Shown here in pieces: positions 48,501 through 60,500 of a stretch of 64,000 nucleotides of DNA (position 1 is the stretch's first letter; each line of letters begins with the position of its first letter). Below the pieces are notes generated by a model that had not been told where the DNA came from, ran no database searches, and worked only from the letters and a program-made list of their open reading frames with translations. Both the position numbers and the translations under genes were made by a program. The stretch spans positions 4,030,001-4,094,000 of the forward strand of contig OX359197.1 in NCBI GenBank assembly GCA_947172415.1, in the 5' to 3' direction. The stretch comes from Chondrosia reniformis (lineage: Eukaryota > Porifera > Demospongiae > Chondrillida > Chondrillidae).

Positions 48501-51500
48501 TTGCTGCTGCTCCACCAGGAGCATCTACAGAGTGTGGCAAATTGGATGGACAGAAAGTGTCAACACAGGTTCCATTCCAAGTAGAGTACCTTCCCTGAGA
48601 CCATGGACCCAAAGACACACTATCTGAACGTTTCCCATCGGAGTGGAATAGCCCTGAAAGTTCCAACCTGGATGATATATTGGCAGCTGCCATAGAATGC
48701 AAGATGATGTTATTAATTGCATGGTGCTGTGATGTGTCTTTGTGGCAGAGGACACACTTGTGTGGTTGGCATAATGGTGCCCCAATCCTAGTCCCACCAC
48801 TACTCTGAGTGTGTCATGGCTCGTGCGAAGACCAAGGGAGGAGATAGGTGGGACATGTAGCCAAGCACCGGATTCACTTGAGCTGGCCACCAAAGGTCTA
48901 GCCCTTGACTCCTGGTCAGAAGCTAAAAGGAGGGAGTCCAGAAGGGACAACACTCTTGGCTTTTCCCACACTTTCTGACAACTGGGGCTTGCAGGCAGGG
49001 GTGTTTGCGGTGGCAAATCCTGTTTCCAGGCATTCAAGGCAAAATCCCTTTCAAGATAAGGAGATTTAGACAGTGAGGTGGTAGCAAATCCTGCATCAAC
49101 AAGAGAGGCTCCATCAGCTGAAGCCAAAAAGGTAAAAAGGCAAGGAATTAGGCTCTCCAGATACCCAGCCCACCAGACCTGACAAGGAGGGTTGCTTGAA
49201 TCCCAGTGGATCCTCAGGACACACATTAATGTTAGTAATCCTGGAAATGATGGCTAGCAATAAATTATCCCAGGAAGTCAGTAGAGAGGATCTGAATGCA
49301 GGAGATGTGGCCAGGATGTGAAGCAGCTTAGGAATGGCAAAAGAGTGTCACAAGATAGTGATCGCATCATGTTATTGAAGATAGCATAGTCAATCCCCTA
49401 CACTCTTGAGCTGTTGCAGTTAGGCTTTGAGCATTGTAGTAATAGCTTCATCTCCCAGTGGGGAACCCAACAGTACTGCTTTCTCTGTAGATTTTAGTTG
49501 TAAATCAGAGAGAAGCCCCTGTACAATGGACATGTCTTTGGCTATTATCTCAGGCTTCCTAAGATTGATGTGTAAACCAAGCTCCTGACCTTTCTCATGA
49601 ATTGTCCTTAAATTGGCTGCCAGACACTCCATAGTGGTGGTTGATGGTGTCATTATCACAATTAACTGTGATTGTAGGCTAGATACAAAGTCATGCATGG
49701 TAATAGAGAATAATAGAGGACCGATTGGATCTCCCTGCTGGATGCTCTCTGCTGAGGGTGGCCGGACAGCATCCCATTGGAGGTTTGAGGGACTAGAATA
49801 GGCAGAATGAAAGAAAGAGAGTATATAGATCTGGAATGTGCTTTTCAGCTGTGCTTAGGATTATCTGTCCTTATACTATTAAAGGCGTTTTCGAAGTCAA
49901 CCTTCAAAATTGCTTTCTCAGGTGTAAGATGGTTCAACTACACTCTGCAGGCATGAGCAGCTGCCTCAATTCCTCCAGGCACTTCAAGCCCATCTGGTGA
50001 GGAGCCAGGAGATGTGGGATGGATGGGTAATGGCACATTTAGGAGGCCTCCTAAAGGTAAAGGTGCACCCAATCGCTATTGGGCGAATACCTCCTCTCTT
50101 CTTCAGGGGTATCAAGGAAGTTCCAAACAATATAGGTTGAATTTCGCTTGGTGTTGTCCAGAGCCTTTAAAAGCTGCACTCTGCCATCGCCAGCTGAAAG
50201 ACCTGTGAGATCCTTTATTCTACTTGAGGTAAGAGGCCATCATTTCCGCCACTTGAACCATTTGGAAATGGCATAATCAGCTTTGTAATGATCTCTACAG
50301 CTAAGGAAAAAGGCCATGCGGAAGTGCAGACCACCTTGGGCATGAAGGAGCCATGGTGAGGTTGGGGTGCTTCTCCCTCAGGGCTTCGAGAGTTGCTTCA
50401 GAGATATCTGCGATGATATCCTCAGAGCTCACCAGCCTAACAGCTCCCCTGTAGTCTGATAAGTGGCTTTAAGCTGGCCCAGGCCTGTTGTTTCCTGTCA
50501 CTTGGTGAAGATGGAGGAGGGCAATCCACTGATTGAAGCCACAGATTAAGAGCATCCTCTTTAGGGGCATAACATAAACCAGTAAGCCTACCTGGTAGAA
50601 GTTGTTGGATCAGTGGGGTGAGGAGGCAGCAGCAGAGGCCAAAAAGGCAGAAGGTGCCAGCTGGACACTCCTTCTAAAACCAAGGCCACCACAGACAACA
50701 GGGAGAGTTGCCTGCAACCAAGTATGGTGGGATGTTAAGGGTCAAGTTCAGTAAGGAACGAAGCTCCTAGTCAAACACCTCAAGAAAGGGCGGGTGAAAG
50801 CATGGTGCAGTGCAGAGGAGGTAAAAAGTTTTAGAAATAGCTAATTCACAACGAATCAAAAAGAGTGCATCTTGCTTTGACAGGTGTAGTAATCTATCAG
50901 TAAGGATTTTCAACTTATTTACCTTATCAAGGATAGCATTATTTGTATGTGATATGTCACCAATGGGGGAGCCTAAAAGCTCTGCATTGAAAAGATCAAC
51001 GGATGTCAGGGGCATAGGAGAAGATTTGTTCTCCACAGTCTGCACTATCAATCCGTTCTGTCTTACTATGATTGAGGTGTAGTACTAGATCTCTGCCATT
51101 TCTTTCAATGGATTTGAGGTTATCCAAGATCTGATTCAGTACCAGCAATGGTACCATCATAAAGATAGAAATACTTCAGTTCTGACATCAGCTCACTGAC
51201 AAGGGAATGAATGGTGAGACAGAAAAGCAAAGGACCCAAGGGATCACCTTGTTGAATGCCCTCAGCTGGAAGATGGTGGTGTTTCCAAATTGGAGATAGG
51301 AGGTACTGGAATAAGATGAAATAGCAAAAGGAAAAACTTCTGGAGCTACCTCTTTGACAGAGACAAGCATTTTGTCACGTCTGATGGATTTAAAAGCATT
51401 GGAAAAATCATGAATGTGACTAGGTGGTAGCTGACTCAGATATAACCATGTTGCGTGTATTGCAGCTTCGGCTCCATGAGGTACTCCAAAACCAAGTAGG

Positions 51501-54500
51501 CAATCATACGATCTTGAATGCTCCTACATGCCAGTTTGGCAACTAGGCGACGTAGCCTACAACCTACAGCAATAGGCCACCATCCTTCTTAGTGATAGTA
51601 GTAATAGTTGCTCTGAAAAAGAATGGGCAAACAATTTCAGGGGTTTCATTTGCTAGAACCTGGTTGGCAAAGTTTGTCAAGGCCTGAATATGAAGAGCAC
51701 CGGCTTCACCAGCACTAGACCCCATCAGATCGAGGAGATGCTGGGGTCGTAGTCCATCAGGACCTCCAGCGGAACCCCTAGGAAATGTTTTAATTGCCTT
51801 AATGAGATCTAGTGTACTAACTATTATGGTGTTATTAAGATGACTTTTGTCAGGAGCTGGGATGGGTGATGATTCAGGGTAAGGGGGTGGGTGCTTTGAT
51901 TGCAAAGCAGAAATGGTGGAGTCATTTACTTCCGCTATGATATCCGCAGATGTAGCTAACCTCACAGCACCTTTGATGTTACCTTCCTCCAGTTTCCTGG
52001 AAACACGTCTAGCAACTAATTGCGAATCATAGGAACCTTTTCTATTCCTGAGAAATGCTACAGGTGGTGCTGGTTCATTTTCTTCATCATTAATTTGCTT
52101 ATTGAGCAATTTAGATAGTTTTCTACATCGACTACCTCTTCTGGGGACTCTAAGACACTTCCTTGCAAATCCATCAAGCATCTCCAAGATGTAACAGACT
52201 TATTTGCTACCAAAACCTTGATGATAGTGGCTAATTTCCTCGTACACAAATCGCGCGACGCTTTTGGGATTCTTCTCAAGATATTAACTCTAGGCTAACC
52301 ATTTGCGAAGTTCTCGCTCCAACTATCTGGAAACTCATCCTGATGTGGGGTATCACCTGCGTTCTGTGACTCTGAAGTGGCTGAACAAACGTCGTTATTG
52401 TGAGATGGAACTTAGTCTTCACACCTGGAAGGGACCGCAAAGGCTGACAGGCAACACAACGACGTCCAGCTTTGATTATTATTATTATTATTATTATTAT
52501 TACAGTAACATGTATAACCTCAAATAAAACACTAGGCCGTACTGTTACTTGGCACTATGTCTCGACACTTTGGTGCCAAGAGGAAAAGATTATTTAATTT
52601 GATGGCCAGGAACTTTCAAATATGCTTGTTCCCACTGCTAGCACTGCTAGTTCTTTGTTATTCATAGTATGGTTGTAAATTTGGAATAATTGCAACTCAT
52701 TTGTCACTTAATCCAGGACATTCTACTACAAAGTGTGTTTGGTTGTCTATGTGGTCATTATTACATAATCTTGTAGCCCGGACAGTGAGTATTATATCAC
52801 ATACCACTCAAGGCATCCTGGGTGGAATATATATTTCCAGGATAGCCTAGGCAATATGTATTTTTTCCAGGATGTGGATAATTGAAAATTCAAAGGTCAA
52901 AACAATGTCACAAAATGATAAAATCCCCTGTGTTATTATCACTCTTATTTTTTGTATGGCTGCCTGTTTATAATCATATACAGTAATACCTCTATTAACG
53001 GACACTCCCAATAGTGGACAGTCTCTGTATAAGGGACAGTATGCAATGTACCAACTTCTTTTTATATACGATTAGTACATTAGCAACTCCCGAATAGCGG
53101 ACAACCTCCGAATTCCGGATAACAGACACTCTGCCCGAACCCAAGAACTTTACGTAATACAAAAAGAACTCTTTTAACGGACAAAGAGGGCGTTATCTAG
53201 CCACGTTTGCAGTCAGAAAAACTGAATGATTTCCGTATGTAACGAGGTATGCCTTTCACCGCGTATTGATGGAGCTGGTAATGAAGTAAAAGCGTCCTAT
53301 TGACTAATCTTGAATGTACTAGCGAAGTAATGTACGTACAGCTGAACCCGTTTCATATAGCATTGTATACAGATAAAAAGTTTTCATTATGAAAACCTCC
53401 CAGTAAAGGACAACCTCCGAATAGTGGACAAGTCTCTTTGAACCAACTTGTCCGTTATTGAGAAGTCTCACTGTATATATAAATTTTGTAGCAATCTTTT
53501 TTGGATGTTTTTGGGTTAGTTTATAACAGGAAATTTTATTATAGCAGCTATGATTCATCCACCACATTTATTTCACCCTACTTCAAAAATCAAGTAGCAT
53601 ATAGATTGCTTGCACAAGAGACTTCATTTATGACATAGTGGAGATATTCATTTGCTGCAGAAGAATAAGAAAGCCAAATCCCACCATTATGGCTAGTCAC
53701 ATATCAATTGAATACTTCAGTGAAGATATTATAACCCCAAGTTTCTTTCATTTATGCCAAAAATCCCAGGCCAAGAGATTCATTCAAACGATTGTACTGA
53801 TGCAATCCAAGAAGCTGATGCTGTAAAGCAAAGATTGGGAAATTTCCACTAAACAACTGTGTGCCATACAAGTGAAAAAGGAGCTTCTGCCTGCCTGACT
53901 GTCACCCCTATTACAGAGTTATTTACTATCCATTAACCAGTTTTCGCATATGATGTATACATTAGATTCAACTGATAGCCACCAATTTCTTTTCTCATGT
54001 GGCAAGGTTTCGTGTAGACAATGCTTTTATTTAGCTGCTCAAAGGGGGCTAATATATCCAATACATCCTGTTCACATCATAGATATAACAAGTCACTTTT
54101 TTCACTGACAATTGCCAAAATGTATCTACTGAAACAATCCTTCAAACCCTTACAGGTGAAAATTTCTCCCTCGAGGAATGCAACCATGCTAGGCTTGATA
54201 TATATTACAGTGCAGAATTTCTGGGACCACTGTACTTGGTCTGATGTATATATGTATCTTCAACTCCTTGATACCTGCAATACCAAATCCAGTATATACA
54301 GCAGCGTGCCACTTCTGAAACAAGCCAGAGAAGAAGTGGCAATATGAAAGTAGAGTTGTTGAAGTTTTAGCATGGGTGTTTTTCTTAAAATGGAGGCTGG
54401 GAAGCCTCTGCCTCAATGACTTTCAAGAGGCTGGGTTACTTGATTCCCACTAACTCTGATCAACCCTATAACAGAACAATGAATTATCTAATATGCAAAC

Positions 54501-57500
54501 TCTCTTTCTCTCTGATTGACTCTACAGTGATGTGCCCTATATAGGGGAGTCCATTTCTAATTCCATTCTCCAGCTAAAGAAATCCATATAGTTAATCAGC
54601 TACTGGACTGTATTGCTTGAAGATTGTATTAATTACTATACATATTATTGATGAAGCTCTGGGGAATAGAGCTACTGTATCTCCTAATTGAATTACGAAA
54701 CTATCAGAAATGTGCCTTAGGTCCACCTACTACAATTATGATGGGGCCTTTTATGAAGGGGCAACAGTGAGCTCGCTGGACTCTGCTGCAGTAGCCCATC
54801 TTTGCGGGGAGTTCTTTGAAGAACTTGCACTTGACCAGCTCAGTGTGTACCTTTAGTTATGTGAACACAGTCATACAAGTCAATTGGAACCCAGATGACT
54901 ACGTACCATAAACATATCAAATTTTTCTGAGATGAAAAAGATACACTTTGGGAAACTATGCAGAGCCTACACATATCTAATAATTGGTAAACCTTTTGTG
55001 CTGAAGAAGCTCTCTAGATCTTCAAATTTCATTTGAGGAGCTTCCATCTCAAGCTAATGATTTTATTTGCAAAGATAACAAACATTTGCTCCAGTTGTAT
55101 CACAGGCCTTCGCCATTCATACCTATTAGGGTGAGGATCAAAGGTTAAGCTATTCCCCATGATCTTGTACAAAGCTGTAATGGTTTTATTGAGAGATATG
55201 CCTGACCGTTGTTTTGATGAATGATATCATAGCAAAATGGAGGGAAAACAATGGTCTGGGCTACGTCTGCTTCATTTGTGCACAACACCTTTGATATTAC
55301 GATGCAGCCAAACAGAATTAAGGTGTGTCATTTCAGTCACAAATTTCAATATGCCACTTCTGCGTGGTTATCCCTGCTTACTGTCTTGCTTCGCTACTCT
55401 TTTCAAATCTGGTAGTCACTTTAGCATGTCTATATATGTTTTAACTTCCCACTTCATAATTATTTTTAACTTTATTAAAATCTTTTAATTTAAGTCTAAT
55501 AGGATAAGCTGCAATGGAGGAGCCTTTTCCATCCACCATCATGATGAGATTTGAGTTCTGACTGCAGAGCTCCTCTCTGAGGAATGCCATGACGTCTGCT
55601 TGGAAACTGCTTTGGAAAGGCTCGACAATTAACACTTTCAGCTAAGGACAGCACATACAGAAGATAATGCAAGACTTAACATTAGCACCACAGGCTTTTG
55701 GGAGGGGTCAGGAAGGGCATTTTTGACATATAGGTTTCAACCTTTTTGCTCCAACTAACCTCAAACATCAGCTAGAAAGCTGCTATCATCGACATGAGAT
55801 GGAGGAGAGAAGACAATATGACGAACGTATCCGTGAAGTCGAGCATGCAGCTTTGCACCCTTGGTCTCCTCCACCTCTGGAGGGATGGGCAAACAAACGA
55901 ATGTCATGCACAAATGTTTTGCCTCAATGCTTGCTGGGAAAAGGGACCAGCCTTATGGTATACTTAGTATATTAATTATACGTCAATATATGTATAATAC
56001 AGGTTCATACGCAACTTTTATAACACTTAATTTATACCTCAATACATCGTTTTGCAAATGGCGGCGTTCAGGAAGCTTTAGTCAACAATGCTTTCCATTG
56101 TTATTTATAATGTTCAGGACACTTAAGCGTTTTGAATCATTAAGAATTTAAATATATATATTAAAGCCCAACAATGCGGCCAAGTAGTTCGAGGCCCCAC
56201 AAGTTTTTAAACTCGAATACTTGTTTTTATACCCAAGTATATGCAAATTTAATGATAAATAATACAATAAATTAGTAAAACGGGAATATATACTAACATC
56301 TGAAAACAAAATACCATTAACTTAAAATTAAAATTTATTGGCCAAATAAATAATAATATTAATCCTCATCTTACTAATTTATTGTATTATAATTATTATT
56401 ATTGAGTGTGAGTTTAATAGCATTTGTGTTACATGTTCCTTTTTTTCTGCCAAAGGTATAGCTGTTGCGTTTAGTCATTCAATGTATTCTTTTTTGGAAA
56501 GTGATGGTAATGTGAGCATTGAAGTGGTTAGTAATGGAACAGCTACATTTGATTACGAAGTTGGCATGTCAGTGTCTGGTTTATCAGCTACAGGTAATCA
56601 CTTATGACTATAGTGGAAGAATGTGCTTAATATTTGTGTATGTCCCAGATTGCTTATTAGTGATTTAAGAAACAGGCTGTCCAATGTTACAATGAAGTAT
56701 ATTTGCCTTGCCAGGATATTGTTCTAATAATTTTCTATAGTGAATGAAGATTTTGTTCAGTTACAAATGAGAACTACCATACCTGCTGGACAATCAAGTG
56801 GTAATATAAGCATACAGATTATTGATGACAACATTTATGAAGGAAAAGAACAGTTTAATGTTAATCTTTTGATGAATGATTCTGTATCATTTCTTAAACT
56901 TGGTGATATCAGTGCTGCAGAGATCACAATAGAAGACAATGACAGTAAGTTACAAAATCTAGGTACAGTGGAACTGTAGTCTAGTCTTCAAAGTGGAATA
57001 TTTGATTTTCATGAGGAAATGTTATATAATGTATGTAGATCCTATATTACATAGTTATATTTTGAGTCCCAGATATCCTATAATCCAGAACCGTTGATGC
57101 CTAATAAGGACAACAATCACTGGTACCAAGAAATACTAAGCTTCTGAGTTCGTCTAACTATCTCATTACCTTTGAAAGTTGCTTAACTTCTAGTCTATTG
57201 AGCATCTAAAGTTGTAAACCCCTGGGAGTTGAAATGTCTCATAAAAGATCCAACAATATGTACTTATATATAATTGTGTAGCTCCCTTATATTGTTTTCA
57301 GTAATTATGTTAACATATGGCTTCCTGTTCGTAACCTTGTATTTATGTACATCTGTCATCAAAATGGCAAATGCTCAGCTGGCCTTCTACGTATATTGTT
57401 TTCATAATGTGATTTACATATGGCTTCATGTTACGGATATATATACGTATATGTACAATAAGAGTTCATACGCGACTATTGTAACACTTAATTTATATTA

Positions 57501-60500
57501 CAGGACTCCCTGGTAGACCAGCTGTGAGCTGTGAGGGACATTCCTGATTAAAAATAATAACAATAATAATAATAAAAACACTTGTTTTGCTTGCTCAAAA
57601 AGTTCCCTACAAGATATGGCCTTGAAATTGGCGGCAATCAAGCAACGACCAGAATCTGTTAATCGGACATCTAAGAACCAGCAAATAGTTCGAGTTTGTA
57701 CCCCACGAGTTTTTTAAACTCAAAATACTTGTTTTGTTTTTTTGTAGACCTATCCCTATCATTTGCCTTGGAGATGCAGAATGTAACAGAAGGAGAGGTA
57801 ATCATTCTTAGTATAATACCTGACAAAGCATTTACAATTCCAGTGGATATTAATTTAACAACCACTGATGGGACTGCAATTGCTACAACTCTGCAACAGA
57901 AAGGAGATTATGGCGGAGGCGACTTCAGCATTACAATGGATGTCACCAGTCAAAAAGGATTGGTAGAAATTCAAACAAATTCTGACGATTTCTATGAAGA
58001 TATTGAATGCTTTCTAGCCAGTCTTATAGTGTCTCCTCTTTCACCAGATGTCCTTTTGGGATCACCTAAAATATCTACAGTTTGCATAATGGATGAAACA
58101 GGCAAGTACTCCATTAAGCTGTAACTTAGTTTGAGATATATTAGCTGGAATTTGGCAAAAAGACCTTACATACGTATATGTAGTCCTCTATACATGATGC
58201 ATTCTATGTAATCAGTTTGTGTGTTATTTATTTATGGGCATAATTATATGGTATATATATATGAGAAACTGGTAGCTTTTACAATCTTTTTGTATATGCA
58301 AAGTACATGTATATATAGCTTCATCATTATAATAAAGAATGTGTTTAGCTACATGTATATACAATATTAAGAAAGAAATTCTATCACTATATATATCAGT
58401 GGCTTATAGTGTGGGTTCCTCTTAAGTGTATATATATTACATCAGGATAGTAAATTTTTGTAAATACATTGTTTATAAAGTCAGTCAAGTTGATTTATAA
58501 TTACTGGAAATATGTATGGTATATATCTGTATTATGTAGTTATCATGCTTACATGTAGGTATTTGTGTGGGAATTTTAGAAAGCAATGTCACACTAGCAG
58601 AAGGTGAAACATACAATTTAACTCTATTCTTGAATGCAACTTCTGAAACTTCTATCCCTGTAAATGTTACTTTTATGGATGGAACAGCAATAAGTAAGTG
58701 GTATATATAACTATGAAAATTTCAAATATGTATATCTAATTTTTTTATATTCTATACGTATAATATTATATGCCGTATGCAACCCTATATTATTTTCAGA
58801 AATTAGATTTTAGTATGGTTTCCTGTTTATACATGAATACACTGACCATTATAAATAATTGAAAAGTACATTTTAAGCTGTAACCCCTTATATTGTTTTC
58901 ATTTGCTGATTACGTTGTATAGCTACATATACATATTACAAAAAGATATATATACGTATATACGTATATATATGTATGTATACGTATAGATATATACATA
59001 TAATATGGGTTCATACATAACTATTACAACACTTAATTTATACGTTGATACATGGTTTTGCAAATGGCGGTGTTCAGTAAGCTTTAGTTAACAAAGCTTT
59101 TTTATCGTTTTGTATAATGTTTAGGACATTTAAGTGTCCTCAATTGTTAAGATTAGTTAATATATATATATATATATATATTAAATGTAGTTTGTATACG
59201 GGGGGGTCATGAGATTTGAAACTCAAAATACTTGTTAGTCTGTACATATATAATTACGATCAAGTACTATACAGTGCAAGTTACAAATTATAAGTGATGC
59301 AAGTGACTCCTAGGATAATCGCAATCAAGTATATTAAACAGTACAGGAGTTTAGTCACTCTGCTGCAGGCTTGAAAAAGCATTGAAATCCTCAATTTCAT
59401 AGTAGTTTAAACAGATCATATATGGTAGAACACATAGCCTACCTATTCACACCTTAGTATAGACTGAATATGATGCATCTGCATGCCATTTATCAACAGA
59501 CGTTCCAATGTTAAAGGGGTCTTAGCTAATAACCACGGCAGATATGATTTGCTATAAGAGGGATCTAGGAGTACCAACAGTTGGTTGCATGTATTCACTT
59601 AATCAACTGAGTTAGAGACCAGTTTGTAACTTGCAAGCAGGGACATTGTATGACATATATAAAGGCCTCGGCCATTTATGTCCTTGTCTGGACTATTATA
59701 GGAACATTATGTGGACGATTTTAAGCCTGTAGCAGTGACTAAAGTCTTAATGTACCTGACTGTGATTATCCTAGGAGTCACTTATGTGTCTTTAGGCCAG
59801 GCAAATTTTATTCCCATTTTACCGTCCCCATCTGTATGCTTTTTGTCTGCATTGTCCAACTTGCATTTTTGATTATATGGTTATATGATACTTTAAATGT
59901 TTCAACTAGTGTGATTGTATGTATGTATGTACGTACAACCTACTTTTGTGTTCCAATATTCAAACTCCAGCGCATTTTGTATGATTGATTACTATACAAC
60001 TTGCTGTTATGTTCCTTTAATTGAGTATTCAATACTCCAATGCATTGTGTACATATGATAGCTGGCTATATTTTTATGAATAATGAAAAATAGCCTCCCT
60101 CCCTTATGATATTTTCAAAATAATCACTGGACAATATATAAACTGTGAATCAAATTTCCATGGCTTACTTGCACTGTGTAGTACTTGATTGTAGTTTACT
60201 TAAAGTTTGTAACTTGCATCCTGCAGTGTACTTGATTGTAATTATACCAGAACCATGTGAGTGTCACAAGTCCCCTTTCATTTACAAGCCTCTTTAACTT
60301 TGATTAGTAAATTTCCCTTATTTAGATAGTAATATTCCTAATACCCCAGCCTATGGTGTCTTTATTTCACAACTAATTAGGTATTCCAGAATAATAATAT
60401 AGTGAATTCTCCGGTCTTAGACTACTAAGTTAACAGTGTTGAGAATATAACTGATAAGGCATTTGGTCTAGTTTACTATCTGTAAGCTATATAATTACTC

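Noticed and set aside
48394-48627. 77-codon plus-strand ORF
   Set aside because: Antisense to the LINE nuclease-like domain, which explains its openness.
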